The notes beneath the pieces were generated by a model. It worked only from the letters and a program-made list of their open reading frames with translations, did not search any database and was not told the DNA's origin. Source: Gammaproteobacteria bacterium (GTDB lineage: Bacteria; Pseudomonadota; Gammaproteobacteria; Coxiellales; Coxiellaceae). Taken from it: 64,000 nucleotides of DNA. Of this stretch, positions 51,855-61,667 are shown in pieces. Where the stretch lies: NCBI GenBank assembly GCA_030425685.1, contig JAUIAD010000013.1, positions 1-64,000 of the forward strand, in the 5' to 3' direction. A program made the position numbers and the translations under genes. The number at the start of each line of letters is the position of its first letter. The stretch's first letter is position 1.

Positions 51855-53498
51855 ATGAGAGAACTTTGTGAGCGTGATCTTTGCTGTCAGTGGTGGGGTG
51901 GTTTAAAAGCCTATTTTTTGGGTGAGAAAAGGGGGGCTAAATACTTTAAAGAACGTGTTTGGTTGCAGTTAATAAAGGGTAAGGAGAAAGAAATAGAGAA
52001 AGGGATGAAGGTGGTTCTGCTACCAAAAGAGTATCCCAACCTTGTCTTTAAAATTCAAAAGCTCGAGGATAAGCATGGTGAGAGTTGTCCCATGCTAGAA
52101 ATAATGCCGCCGTTTTTAGCGATTGAAAAAGCTATTTATCTGTTGAGTACTGCTATTCAGTCAAAACGCAGTTATAAAGAGGTGGTACCTGAGTTTTCGC
52201 AACTTGTACTGGTTTATAAAGGAAATAAATATTTTTTGCAGGTTTGTAAAAGAGTCAATGGAGCTGATTTAAGCGGCACCAGCCGCGCTAGTAATACAGC
52301 GATGGAAGATGTGCTTAAAGATAATAAGAGTTTTTTCTATTTATTTATTCTGTCATTGTTAGTTAATTTTCAAGATGGTCATCATGAAAATTATATTGAT
52401 GATGCGACAAATAAAGACCTTTATTGTATTGATGCCGATAACGCATTTGGCGATATTTATAGTCGTAAGCATGTTGATTCAGGTGGTGAAAAATATATAA
52501 GGCACTATTCAAATATCAAGGATATGTTATATTTTTTGCCGCGCACTAATGAGGAAATTGATCTTGATCATATTCGTGGATTTCTGCAACAGTCACCGCG
52601 TTATATTCTACTACGTTGGGTTAATATGCTAAAAGATCAAGACGTTTGCTATGCTAATCAAACCAAGGTTCTCTCGCAAGCAACAAAAGATATTCTTCAG
52701 GTGCCATTAAAGCTAAAGCCCGGTGAGTTTAATCGCGTTCTATATAGGCTTGTTAAAATAAATAAGATTCTGATGGACGTATTGGATAAGCGTTCTTCGC
52801 TGACATATTTGGAGCTCTTTCATCAAGTGCACCCACTGTTGGCGCGTTATTACAGCAAGGTGTTGGATCAAGCAGGTTCATCCTTATCAGCAATACAAAG
52901 TTTTTACGCGTCAAACTCATCTAATTATGTGGCATCGTCTATCGAAGATACTTTAGATATGACGCCCGCAGAAGTGACGAAAGCGTTAAAAGAGCAGGAA
53001 AAAGGTTGGCAGGAAATGAAAGGCGGTGATGCTTTTATTCGTCAACGTAGTTCGGGTTTAAAGGATCAGTTTAGGAGTATCCCATTGTCACTGGCGGAGG
53101 TTATTGAGAAGCCTAAAGTATCTGACAGTGTGGATAAGTTAGCGGCAGTTTTTTTGCTACCATTAATGCGTATAGCCAATAAATTAATCGACCGCTCAGC
53201 TTGTGCGATGACCATTGCATTATGTCGTGATTTGGTCGTGCGTATTAATAATTGCAAGGAGAAGCGCGCTCGGCCCAGTAGTGTGATTTCATTTATACAA
53301 GAGCGTTATAGGGGTGCTAGTATGGAGGTGCGCCATGAATTTGTAAAAATTATCGAAAACTATCACCAGCTTTTAAGTACAAAGTCAGTGGCCGACGTCA
53401 GTCAACTGAGCGAGTTGCGATTGCCGTTGAGCAAAAAAACGGTAAATACATTAAGTGGGGTGAGTGAGTCAGGAACATCTCCAAAACGAGCGGCCTAG
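51855..53498 (+). CDS. PI3/4-kinase-like protein, candidate effector
   Basis: 547 residues from the ATG at 51855 (AGAGGG upstream). A kinase-like fold is suggested: VVLLPKEYPNLVFKIQKLED with K66 as the ATP lysine, a hinge-like LQVCKRVNGADL (128-139), a catalytic loop NFQDGHHENY with the D174-x-H176-x2-N179 pattern of PI3/4-kinases and HipA-like kinases, and CIDADNAFGD (191-200) for metal. The C-terminal 300 residues are helical and unrecognised. There is no signal peptide or membrane span. It is single, between folB and an L,D-transpeptidase. A degenerate PmrA-like pair lies at 51781-51800. Function as an effector kinase is inferred. Confidence 0.65.
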   Translation: MRELCERDLCCQWWGGLKAYFLGEKRGAKYFKERVWLQLIKGKEKEIEKGMKVVLLPKEYPNLVFKIQKLEDKHGESCPMLEIMPPFLAIEKAIYLLSTAIQSKRSYKEVVPEFSQLVLVYKGNKYFLQVCKRVNGADLSGTSRASNTAMEDVLKDNKSFFYLFILSLLVNFQDGHHENYIDDATNKDLYCIDADNAFGDIYSRKHVDSGGEKYIRHYSNIKDMLYFLPRTNEEIDLDHIRGFLQQSPRYILLRWVNMLKDQDVCYANQTKVLSQATKDILQVPLKLKPGEFNRVLYRLVKINKILMDVLDKRSSLTYLELFHQVHPLLARYYSKVLDQAGSSLSAIQSFYASNSSNYVASSIEDTLDMTPAEVTKALKEQEKGWQEMKGGDAFIRQRSSGLKDQFRSIPLSLAEVIEKPKVSDSVDKLAAVFLLPLMRIANKLIDRSACAMTIALCRDLVVRINNCKEKRARPSSVISFIQERYRGASMEVRHEFVKIIENYHQLLSTKSVADVSQLSELRLPLSKKTVNTLSGVSESGTSPKRAA

Positions 53499-53531
53499 CT
53501 AGCTGACTGCTATCAAGACATGGCTTTAATA

Positions 53532-54725
53532 TCAGACGGCCGCGGGGTTTTCGATATTTTCCCGTGCTTTGTAAACATCTTCGCGAAAGTGTATACGTCC
53601 ATTTTCATCGACCCAAGAAGTAATGTAGGTGATAAAAATCGGTATAGGATTGCGAATTTTTACGTATTGCGTTTCACCGCTAGAAAGTTTTTTGTTAATT
53701 TCTTCATGCGTTAGTGTTGGGCTTTCTTGAATAAAGTATTCCACTAATTCAAAAGGTCTTTCTAAGCGTACACAGCCTGAGCTAAAAGCTCGTTGAATTT
53801 GCGCAAATAGCCCTTTTTGTGGCGTGTCATGCATGTAGACATCATCTTTATTCAAAAAGATAAATTTAACACGACCAAGCGCATTATGATTACCGGGTGT
53901 TTGTGATAAACGATAAGGGAATCCATAATTGTGGGCTTTCATCCAGTCGATATCAGCGGGGTTGATTTCGTAGGCATCTTTTTCCCAGCTGGAATAAATT
54001 TTAATATTTTCTTGTGCTAGATAATTAGGGTTTTCTAACATCTTGGGAATAATATCTTTGCGTGCAATATTTCTTGGTACGTTCCATTTTGGATTGAGAA
54101 CAATGGTTTGTACTTTTGAATAAAGTTCTGGCGTTGGTCGCGTTGGTTTGCCAGCAATCACTTTCATATTAATTATTTTTTTGCCGTCTTTTACAAGGTT
54201 TAATTCGAAATTAGGCACATTAACATGAATGTAGCGATCGCCTTCGGTGTCGGCAAATTGTGACCAGCGTTCCATGCTTTTTTGTAATTGGCTTAACCGT
54301 GTTGCCGGTGATACGTTAAGTGCATGTAATGTTCTAGAGCCAATGGCGCCATCTGCTTTAAGCCCGTGGCGCCATTGAAATAATCTGACACCGTGCTTCA
54401 TGGCTTTGCCAAAAAGCGGGCTGTTTTTTGCATGCGATTTGGATAAGTCACCGAGTTGAATAAGGCGCTCGCGAATAAGAGGGACGCTCTGATCTTTCAT
54501 GCCTATTTTTAAAGGTAGGCGAGCGGCATGGATGCTGTGCCAGGGGAGCTGTGCTAAGTGATGGTAGCGCGGCATAGCGCGGTGAATGCGATGGGCGGTG
54601 CGGTTTGCTGTATTGGGTGCATTGGTGGGTCGGTGCGGCGACTGTGTCATCGCGCAGCCAGAAATGATCAAAGAAAAAGCAATTGAGCCAAGTGTTAATC
54701 CTAATGATCGTAGCTTCGTTTGCAT
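53532..54725 (-). CDS. lipoprotein L,D-transpeptidase (YcbB-like)
   Basis: Cross-links or anchors peptidoglycan. 397 residues from the ATG at 54725 (AGGAGG upstream). The signal peptide ends in lipobox IISGC. A peptidoglycan-binding domain is at about 70-150 (LFQWRHGLKADGAIGSRTLHAL). The YkuD catalytic domain has YMHDTPQKGLFAQ and the nucleophile Cys in FSSGCVRLERPFELVEYF. A consensus -10 box (TATAAT on the minus strand) is at 54764-54769. It is divergent from hemA. Confidence 0.92.
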   Translation of the reverse strand: MQTKLRSLGLTLGSIAFSLIISGCAMTQSPHRPTNAPNTANRTAHRIHRAMPRYHHLAQLPWHSIHAARLPLKIGMKDQSVPLIRERLIQLGDLSKSHAKNSPLFGKAMKHGVRLFQWRHGLKADGAIGSRTLHALNVSPATRLSQLQKSMERWSQFADTEGDRYIHVNVPNFELNLVKDGKKIINMKVIAGKPTRPTPELYSKVQTIVLNPKWNVPRNIARKDIIPKMLENPNYLAQENIKIYSSWEKDAYEINPADIDWMKAHNYGFPYRLSQTPGNHNALGRVKFIFLNKDDVYMHDTPQKGLFAQIQRAFSSGCVRLERPFELVEYFIQESPTLTHEEINKKLSSGETQYVKIRNPIPIFITYITSWVDENGRIHFREDVYKARENIENPAAV

Positions 54726-54835
54726 CCCTACGGCCTCCTCCATGGCAAGGTTAATTCTCTTCTATTATAGCAGAACCTACTCTTATCTGTTGTAATTATG
54801 TTATGATCGGCGCAACTTCAGAAGGAAGGTGTTCT

Positions 54836-56077
54836 ATGCCCCTAATTGCCTATGGCATTAACCATAAATCAGCTCCATTGTCTGTTCGTGAACAGTTGTC
54901 ATTTAGTGGTGAGTCCTTGTCATCAGCGCTGCGTAGTCTGCTGGGACAGGCGGCTGTTAATGAAGCAGTACTGCTATCAACCTGCAATCGCACGGAAATT
55001 TATACGGTTGCACAGCATAAAAACAACATCGAAAATTGGATAAAGGAAATACAGAAAGATGCTGATGTTCATTCTATTTCCCATAGTTATCATTACCATG
55101 ATTTAGATATGGTCAGGCATGTGATGCGAGTAGCCAGTGGGCTAGATTCCATGGTGCTGGGTGAGCCGCAAATTTTAGGGCAAATGAAACAGGCGTATCA
55201 AATAGCAGATGACATGGGAGGAGTTGGCAATGAGTTCAAGCGGTTATTTCCTCTCGTCTTTTCGGCGGTTAAACAGATTCGTAGTGAAACACAAATCGGT
55301 GCTAACGCGGTTTCTTTAGCATATGTTGTGGTGCAATTAGCCAAGCGTATATTTTCACAAATTAAAGACTGTCGTGTCTTATTGGTCGGTGCTGGTGAGA
55401 CAATTTCTTTAGTGGCTAATTACCTGCATGATTGCCAAGTTAAGCGTTTAATTGTCGCTAATCGTACGGTGGCACGTGCTGAGGCGATTGCTAAACCCTT
55501 TGCGGGCGAAGCCATACGCGTTGGCGATATTCCTGCTTATCTGGCTGAGGTTGATATTGTCGTCACCGCAACCGCAAGCCAGTTACCGATTATTGGTAAA
55601 GGCATGTTAGAACGGGTTTTAAAGCGGCGCAAACGCAGCCCTATTTTAATGGCTGATCTAGCAGTGCCGCGCGATATTGAGCCTGAAATAGGTGAGTTAG
55701 AAGATGTTTATTTGTATAACATCGATACGTTGCAATCAGTTATCGAAGAAAATAAAAAGAGCCGTGAGGAAGCTGCCGTACAAGCACATAGCATGGTAGA
55801 AATTCAAGCGACGCACTATATGCGTCAGTTGCGGGTGCTAGAAGCGGGTGATATGATACGGAACTTTCGTAGACAGGCAGAAACACTAAGAGATCAAGAG
55901 CTTGCTAAGGCATTGGCTGAACTGGAAAAAGGCGGTGACTCGCAAGCTGTGATGAGTCGATTGGCGCGCAACCTGACGAATAAATTTTTACATCAACCGA
56001 CCGTGACACTGCGAGATGCAGCGTATCATGAGCAGGTTGACTTACTACGCTTAATACAGCGGTTATTTGCATTATGA
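54836..56077 (+). CDS. hemA: glutamyl-tRNA reductase
   Basis: First step of C5 tetrapyrrole synthesis. 413 residues from the ATG at 54836 with GGAAGG upstream (an in-frame ATG at 54803 is less likely). [23 protein letters not shown], nucleophile Cys in [13 protein letters not shown], and [21 protein letters not shown] are diagnostic. The NADPH domain has [17 protein letters not shown]. It is followed by prfA with an ATGA overlap, the widely conserved hemA-prfA-prmC order. Confidence 0.98.
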   Translation: MPLIAYGINHKSAPLSVREQLSFSGESLSSALRSLLGQAAVNEAVLLSTCNRTEIYTVAQHKNNIENWIKEIQKDADVHSISHSYHYHDLDMVRHVMRVASGLDSMVLGEPQILGQMKQAYQIADDMGGVGNEFKRLFPLVFSAVKQIRSETQIGANAVSLAYVVVQLAKRIFSQIKDCRVLLVGAGETISLVANYLHDCQVKRLIVANRTVARAEAIAKPFAGEAIRVGDIPAYLAEVDIVVTATASQLPIIGKGMLERVLKRRKRSPILMADLAVPRDIEPEIGELEDVYLYNIDTLQSVIEENKKSREEAAVQAHSMVEIQATHYMRQLRVLEAGDMIRNFRRQAETLRDQELAKALAELEKGGDSQAVMSRLARNLTNKFLHQPTVTLRDAAYHEQVDLLRLIQRLFAL

Positions 56078-57159
56078 AAGCATCGTTAAAACAAAAATTA
56101 CTCTCCTTATCTCAACGCTATCAAGAAGTTGGCGGCTTGCTCAGTGATGTCGAAGTGATGGCGGATCAAGATCGTTATCGTGAGCTTGGCAAGGAGTATG
56201 CGCAATTAGAACCGATTGCAAAATGTTTCCGTCGTTATGAGGAAAATACAGAGGCTATTGAAAACGCCAAGTTAATGCAGGACGAAGAAGATCCCGAATT
56301 GCGTGAATTAGCACAAGAAGAGTTGGCTTCATTAGAATCCTTAAAAGAAGAACTAGAGCAAGAGTTAAAAACCTTGTTGTTGCCTAAGGATCCTAATGAT
56401 GAGCGCAATGTTTTTCTCGAAGTGCGTGCGGGTACAGGCGGCGATGAAGCCTCTATTTTTGCCGGCGATTTATTCCGCATGTATGCGCGTTTTGCCGAAA
56501 AGAAAGGGTGGAAAGTTAGCGTTGTTTCCGCAAACGAAGGCGAACACGGTGGCTTTAAAGAGATTATTGCTCGAGTTGTCGGCAAGGGTGTTTATTCACA
56601 ATTAAAATTTGAGTCGGGCGCCCATCGTGTGCAACGTGTGCCGCAAACTGAGTCGCAAGGTCGTGTCCACACCTCCGCTTGTACTGTTGCTATTATGCCT
56701 GAAGTTGATGAAATTGAAGAAATTGAAGTAAATCCTAATGATTTGCGTATCGATACCTTTCGTGCCTCGGGAGCGGGTGGTCAGCACGTTAATAAAACGG
56801 ATTCTGCAGTGCGTATTACCCATTTGCCCACCGGGATAGTTGTCGAATGCCAGGATGAGCGTTCGCAACATAAAAATAAGGCACGGGCAATGTCCTTGTT
56901 AAGTTCAAGAATATTGGCAGGGCAACAAGAAAAGCAACAACGTGAACAGGCTGATGCAAGACGCAGCTTGGTCGGTAGTGGTGATCGCTCTGAACGTATA
57001 CGCACCTATAATTTTCCTCAAGGTCGGGTAACCGATCACCGCATTAATTTAACGCTTTATAAATTAGATGAAGTCATCGAAGGGGATTTAGAACCGGTTG
57101 TTGGGCCACTAACACGCGAGCTGCAATTAGAGCAGCTAGCCGCTTTGGGTGATGAATAA
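56074..57159 (+). CDS. prfA: peptide chain release factor 1
   Basis: Terminates translation at UAA/UAG. 361 residues with the GGQ loop [19 protein letters not shown] and the anticodon-like [13 protein letters not shown] region. Its ATG overlaps the hemA stop (ATGA), so the pair is translationally coupled. Modified on the GGQ glutamine by the next gene's product, PrmC. Confidence 0.98.
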   Translation: MKASLKQKLLSLSQRYQEVGGLLSDVEVMADQDRYRELGKEYAQLEPIAKCFRRYEENTEAIENAKLMQDEEDPELRELAQEELASLESLKEELEQELKTLLLPKDPNDERNVFLEVRAGTGGDEASIFAGDLFRMYARFAEKKGWKVSVVSANEGEHGGFKEIIARVVGKGVYSQLKFESGAHRVQRVPQTESQGRVHTSACTVAIMPEVDEIEEIEVNPNDLRIDTFRASGAGGQHVNKTDSAVRITHLPTGIVVECQDERSQHKNKARAMSLLSSRILAGQQEKQQREQADARRSLVGSGDRSERIRTYNFPQGRVTDHRINLTLYKLDEVIEGDLEPVVGPLTRELQLEQLAALGDE

Positions 57160-57240
57160 ACTGAAGTCTTTGTTGTGTCGCATTTAGAAAGGTATAGGGA
57201 GGCACCCTAGCGAACACAGCTATCACGATGAGAGAATATA

Positions 57241-58074
57241 TTGCTAACCGTTTCACAGGCCATTGTGCAAACCTCGCATCAATTTCAAGATAAGCTTGAA
57301 ACGCCACGCTTAGACGCAGAGATATTGGTGGGAGCAGTGGTGCAATTTACTCGCACGCAGCTTTTTTCACATTCTGAAAAGATATTAACAACATCCGAGG
57401 AATTATTGTTAGCTGACTATGTCAATAGGCGTTTGCAAGGTGAGCCGGTAGCATTGATTTTAGGCTATAAAGAATTCTGGTCGTTAAAATTAAAAGTGAC
57501 AGGCGATACCTTAATTCCACGCCCTGAAACAGAAGATCTAGTAGAGTGGATACTTAGTAATTTCCCCAAAGAAAAACCGTTGCATGTTGCAGACCTAGGC
57601 GTTGGTACTGGTGCTATCGCTTTGGCTTTAGCGCAAGAGCGTCCTTTGTGGGAGATTGCTGCTACGGACTATTCAGAAAAAGCATTAGCGGTCGCTAAAG
57701 AAAATGCAAATGCGCATCAGTTGGAAAATGTGAGCTTTTATCAGGGTTCGTGGTGCACTGCTTTGCCGAAAGGAGGTTATGATGTGATTGTTAGTAATCC
57801 CCCTTATATTGCTGAAGGTGATCCTCATTTAGAGCAGTTAACCTACGAACCATACAGTGCGCTAGCTTCTGGTAAAGACGGTTTGTTAGCCATAAAAACA
57901 ATTATTAAAGAAGCACCGAGGTACTTGGTTGAAGGGGGTGCTTTAATTATCGAGCACGGTTTTGATCAATCGGAAGCTGTGGTAGCGTTGATGCAAGCGG
58001 GTGGTTTTTTAAATGTAATTGATCATAATGATTTGGCTGGATTGGCGCGTTTTATTAGTGGATGGTTGCCTTAG
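57241..58074 (+). CDS. prmC: release-factor glutamine methyltransferase
   Basis: N5-methylates the GGQ Gln of RF1/RF2. 277 residues: an N-terminal helical domain (SQAIVQTSHQFQDKLETPRLDAEILV), SAM motif VADLGVGTGAIALALA and catalytic VSNPPYIAEGDPHL. The start is TTG at 57241 with GAGAG 7 nt upstream; no in-frame ATG is close. It lies 81 bp downstream of prfA. Confidence 0.96.
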   Translation: MLTVSQAIVQTSHQFQDKLETPRLDAEILVGAVVQFTRTQLFSHSEKILTTSEELLLADYVNRRLQGEPVALILGYKEFWSLKLKVTGDTLIPRPETEDLVEWILSNFPKEKPLHVADLGVGTGAIALALAQERPLWEIAATDYSEKALAVAKENANAHQLENVSFYQGSWCTALPKGGYDVIVSNPPYIAEGDPHLEQLTYEPYSALASGKDGLLAIKTIIKEAPRYLVEGGALIIEHGFDQSEAVVALMQAGGFLNVIDHNDLAGLARFISGWLP

Positions 58075-58155
58075 AGGCTGGATGCTGTGGTTGAGCCACA
58101 GTATAGCAGGCATTTATCAACCATTTTGAGTCAGTAACAAAAATTAATTGAGTGA

Positions 58156-59205
58156 GTGGCAAAAGTGACTAATAGCAAGAAAATAGGTGTCTTACTAATG
58201 AATACTGGCACACCTGATGCCGCGGATGTGTCATCAGTGCGTCGCTATTTGCGAGAGTTTTTATCGGATCCGCGCGTTGTGGACTTGCCTAGTTTTCCAC
58301 GCTGGCTGTTGCTTAATTTTATTATTTTACCTTTTCGTCCTAAGCGCTCTAGTAAGGCGTATCAGAAAATATGGACGTCGGAAGGTTCGCCATTGTTAAC
58401 CAATAGTCTTGCCTTTAAAAAGCAGTTATCTGATAAGTTGCCAGAGAATTATATTGTTGCTTTGGGTATGCGTTATGGTAATCCGAGTATTGCTTCGGCA
58501 GTGGATGCTTTGGCTGTTGCTGGTTGTCAGAAAATAATAGTATTACCGTTATTCCCGCAATATGCCGAGGCGGCAACGGGTTCTGCTATTCAAAAAGCGC
58601 TGGAAAAAATTTCAGACTTGGCGAATATCCCTGATATTGTTGTTAAGCGGGACTTTTATAATGAACCGTATTTTTTGCAAATGACTTCTGCGCATATTCG
58701 CCAGCATTTACAGAATATTAAGTTTGATTTATTGGCTTTCAGTTATCATGGTTTGCCAGAGCGGCAATTAAAACCCAGTATTTGTCAGCAAAAGGCTTGT
58801 GATCGTCTTAAGCCGTGCCCTGAGATTAGTGAGAAAAATGCAGCCTGTTATCGAGCGCAATGCTATGCAACCTCAAAGGCATTAACGACAGCGTTGGGTT
58901 TGGAGGATAAGCAAACCACGACGTGCTTTCAGTCTCGATTAGGGCGTATTCCTTGGATAAAGCCTTATACGGATGAGGCTTTGCCGCAATGGCTGGCGCA
59001 AGGTGTTAAAAATATTGCGTTGTTTTGCCCTTCCTTTGTGGCCGATTGTTTAGAAACCTTGGAAGAAATTGGCATGGTGTTACGTGAGCAATGGCGTGCA
59101 TTGGGGGGTGCAGAATTTCATTTAATTCCTAGCTTAAATGCACAAAGTGCTTGGGTCGATAGCATGGCTGATCATATCGTTAATACGCTTGATTCGTTGC
59201 CCTAA
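58156..59205 (+). CDS. hemH: ferrochelatase
   Basis: Inserts iron into protoporphyrin IX. 349 residues: GVLLMNTGTPDAADVSSVRRYL at the start, catalytic H198 in FSYHGLPERQLK, and the late Glu in ETLEEIGMVLREQW. The start is GTG at 58156. Between residues 210 and 236 there are five cysteines (C210, C215, C221, C231, C236). Some bacterial ferrochelatases bind an internal [2Fe-2S] cluster with cysteines in this region; this may be one. Confidence 0.96.
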   Translation: MAKVTNSKKIGVLLMNTGTPDAADVSSVRRYLREFLSDPRVVDLPSFPRWLLLNFIILPFRPKRSSKAYQKIWTSEGSPLLTNSLAFKKQLSDKLPENYIVALGMRYGNPSIASAVDALAVAGCQKIIVLPLFPQYAEAATGSAIQKALEKISDLANIPDIVVKRDFYNEPYFLQMTSAHIRQHLQNIKFDLLAFSYHGLPERQLKPSICQQKACDRLKPCPEISEKNAACYRAQCYATSKALTTALGLEDKQTTTCFQSRLGRIPWIKPYTDEALPQWLAQGVKNIALFCPSFVADCLETLEEIGMVLREQWRALGGAEFHLIPSLNAQSAWVDSMADHIVNTLDSLP

Positions 59206-59295
59206 TGCTTACAAATTGAATTGATACTGGTAAAATGTTCGCGACTGTGGACCTGCCACTTTGGTATGGCAACACAATAGAGATAGGGCTTTCTT

Positions 59296-59730
59296 ATGCA
59301 AAAACAAAATGGAAACAGCTTGTTGGAGATTTTGCTAGTCGTGGCCGTTGCTAGCATTCTTATTGTGTTAGCGGTGCGGTACTTCACAACCACCAATAGC
59401 AATGTGCAGGTGGTGCAAGCGATTAGTAAGATTGATCGTGTTGTCAGGGCAAGTTATAGATGGCTAGAAATTGAACGGAAGGAGAGTTTCCAAGGTGGCG
59501 ATGTTATTAGCATGCAAGCGCTGGTAAAGGCAGGCTTGTTAGATAATAACGATAAAATAAATCCGTGGGGTGGGAATATTATTATTAAGCCTGGGGCCGA
59601 CCCTAAACACATTAAGGTAAGCTTAGAGAATGTCAGTTTGCCTGCTTGTAATAACTTATATCAGCGCTTAAAGGGTGTTGCCAGCAAGCAATACGCTTGC
59701 TCGGGTGATGCGTATACTGGAGAATTTTAA
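59296..59730 (+). CDS. orphan type IV pilin-like protein
   Basis: 144 residues with a short leader MQKQNG, a prepilin-peptidase site G6/N7, Glu at mature position 5 (NSLLE) and a hydrophobic helix ILLVVAVASILIVLAVRYF. The C-terminal half has INPWGGNIIIKP and a Cys pair (LPACNNLY...QYACSG) that could form the pilin D-loop. This resembles class IVb/PilS-type pilins. No pilus assembly gene is near. It is directly abutted by rdgB (the pilin TAA and the rdgB ATG touch). Confidence 0.83.
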   Translation: MQKQNGNSLLEILLVVAVASILIVLAVRYFTTTNSNVQVVQAISKIDRVVRASYRWLEIERKESFQGGDVISMQALVKAGLLDNNDKINPWGGNIIIKPGADPKHIKVSLENVSLPACNNLYQRLKGVASKQYACSGDAYTGEF

Positions 59731-60330
59731 ATGTTAGAAATTGTTGTGGCGAGTTCCAATAAGGGTAAAATTGCCGAAATAAAAGCAGCGTTGCAAGACT
59801 TACCGATTAAATTAATTCCGCAAGATGATCTTAATATTGAAGATGTTGAGGAAACAGGAACAACCTTTGTAGAAAATGCCATTATTAAAGCGCGACATGC
59901 TGCGAAGGTTTCAGGACTGCCTGTGATCGCAGATGATTCTGGTTTGGTGATTGATTCTCTGGGTGGGGCACCTGGCGTGCGCAGCGCACGTTTTGCTGGT
60001 GAAAATGCGGATGATAATGACCGTAATAATAAAGTGTTGGAAGCGATGGCAGGCACCGGTGAAGATGATCGTCATGCCAGTTTTCATTGTGTCACTGTTT
60101 TATTAGAAACTGAAAATGATCCTGCACCTTTGATTTGTGAGGGTGTATGGGATGGTGAGATCTTAACAGCACCACGTGGTGACAAGGGTTTTGGCTACGA
60201 TCCTATTTTTTATGTGCCAACACATGATTGTAGTGCTGCGGAATTAGATGCAAAGCAAAAAAATGAAGTCAGTCATCGTGGCGAGGCACTGCGTCAATTA
60301 CATGATGTATTAAACGAAGTTGTTGGCTAA
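59731..60330 (+). CDS. rdgB: XTP/dITP diphosphatase
   Basis: House-cleaning pyrophosphatase removing ITP/XTP. 199 residues: VVASSNKGKIAEIKAAL (substrate/phosphate binding), VIADDSGLVIDSLGGAPGVRSARFAG and GFGYDPIFYVP are all family hallmarks. Start ATG immediately follows the pilin stop. Confidence 0.97.
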   Translation: MLEIVVASSNKGKIAEIKAALQDLPIKLIPQDDLNIEDVEETGTTFVENAIIKARHAAKVSGLPVIADDSGLVIDSLGGAPGVRSARFAGENADDNDRNNKVLEAMAGTGEDDRHASFHCVTVLLETENDPAPLICEGVWDGEILTAPRGDKGFGYDPIFYVPTHDCSAAELDAKQKNEVSHRGEALRQLHDVLNEVVG

Positions 60331-60378
60331 AGTTAGAAAACAAGTCGGCAACTAATATATCCAAATAAAAACAGATAG

Positions 60379-60406
60379 TTAAGCATTATCCTGGATGTGC
60401 TATATT
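60379..60406 (+). promoter_or_regulatory. possible promoter of the aminotransferase gene
   Basis: TTAAGC (60379-60384) and TATATT (60401-60406) with a 16-bp spacer, 38 bp before the ATG at 60444; AAAGGAG follows closely before the start. Confidence 0.4.
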
Positions 60407-60443
60407 TTGCCTATCGGCAGTATAGTCCGAAAGGAGAAATGCT

Positions 60444-61616
60444 ATGTCCTACGAACCCTCCAAGCGCAGCCGCATGGTTTCTTTGTCGCAGAAATTTACT
60501 GAGATAGCCAATGAAATGGAGGCGCAGGGTAAGCGTGTTATTCGTATGCACGCTGGTGAGCCTAGCGATTCACCGCCTAAAAGGGCGCTCGACTTTGTCA
60601 CCAAAATTATTCAACAAAAGCACTGTGGTTATACGGGATCAACGGGGATTGTTGAATTACGAAATCGCATTGCAAAGCATTATAAAGAGAAATACGATGT
60701 TGAGGTCGATCCCAGTCAGGTTATCGTTACTATTGGTGCATCGACAGCATTTTTTGGCGCTTGCCTTACTGCTTTTGAGCGTGGGGAAAAAATAATTGTT
60801 CCATATCCTTCTTATCCCAGTTATCAAATGATATTTGAACTTATGGGTATTGAAGTGATTGGTATACCTACTTATCCAGAAAATAATATGATGCCGACTG
60901 TCGAGGACTTGGAGAAAGTTAAGGAAGATGCACGTGGCTTGTTACTGATTAGTCCGAACAATCCTTCCGGCGCCATCATTAGTGCGAGTGAATTAAAAAA
61001 AGTTGCAGACTACTGTGAGAGCAGGGGAATTCGTTTAATTTCGGATGAAATTTATCATGGGGTTGAATATGATCCTGATGTTAAGGCAGACACTGCATTG
61101 CGTTATTCCGAGCATGCTGTTGTCATTAATAGTTTTTCAAAATACTATTCGATTGCGGGTTGGCGTCTTGGCTGGCTGGTGGTGCCACCAAATTTTGCAG
61201 AGCCTATCGCGAATTTATTAAGGAATTTATATATTTGTCCGACAACGCCGTCGCAATACTTAGCGTTAGCGGTTCTTGATTGTAAAAATGAGCTTGAGCA
61301 GTCTTTGCAGCGTTACGCTACAAATAGAGATATTATGTTGCGTGAAATGCCGAAGGCTGGTTTTGATCAGTTTGTCTCGCCACAAGGTGCATTTTATTTT
61401 TATACGCATGTCGCAGAACTGGAAAAAGACTCTGCGGTGTTTTGTGAGCGTATGTTGAGAGAAACGGGAATTTCTAGTCTGCCAGGTAGTAAATATGATC
61501 CGTTAAATGGGAAACATTATGTGCGCTTCTCTTATGCAGGTTCGACTGAAGAAATTGAAGAGGCGATGGAAATTTTAAAAAAATGGCGGCATGAGAATTG
61601 GCCGCAGCTTGAATAA
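60444..61616 (+). CDS. class I/II PLP aminotransferase (aspartate aminotransferase-like)
   Basis: A 390-residue fold-type I enzyme. RMHAGEPSDSPPKRALDF is the N-terminal substrate region, GYTGSTGIVELRNRIA follows, SPNNPSGAIIS binds PLP, and the Schiff-base Lys is in INSFSKYYSIAGWRLGW with the carboxylate-binding Arg later in HYVRFSYAGS. It is close to the AspAT I-beta type. Exact substrate is unknown. After its TAA the same frame stays open for 68 codons (see 61662-61823). Confidence 0.93.
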   Translation: MSYEPSKRSRMVSLSQKFTEIANEMEAQGKRVIRMHAGEPSDSPPKRALDFVTKIIQQKHCGYTGSTGIVELRNRIAKHYKEKYDVEVDPSQVIVTIGASTAFFGACLTAFERGEKIIVPYPSYPSYQMIFELMGIEVIGIPTYPENNMMPTVEDLEKVKEDARGLLLISPNNPSGAIISASELKKVADYCESRGIRLISDEIYHGVEYDPDVKADTALRYSEHAVVINSFSKYYSIAGWRLGWLVVPPNFAEPIANLLRNLYICPTTPSQYLALAVLDCKNELEQSLQRYATNRDIMLREMPKAGFDQFVSPQGAFYFYTHVAELEKDSAVFCERMLRETGISSLPGSKYDPLNGKHYVRFSYAGSTEEIEEAMEILKKWRHENWPQLE

Positions 61617-61632
61617 TGGGTAGGGTTTTGTA

Positions 61633-61667
61633 AACAGGAGTTTCGCACTTGTGCGAAACAAAACAAA
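61633..61667 (+). repeat. 35-bp hairpin repeat, copy 1
   Basis: Contains GTTTCGCAC-TT-GTGCGAAAC, a 9-bp stem with a 2-nt loop, followed by AAAACAAA. A direct copy with 33 of 35 identical bases lies at 62931-62965, so the two flank the gene at 62114. Confidence 0.93.

Noticed and set aside
58084-58100. Terminator after prmC (CTGTGG/CCACAG)
   Set aside because: Only 6 bp with no T-run; not strong enough to claim.
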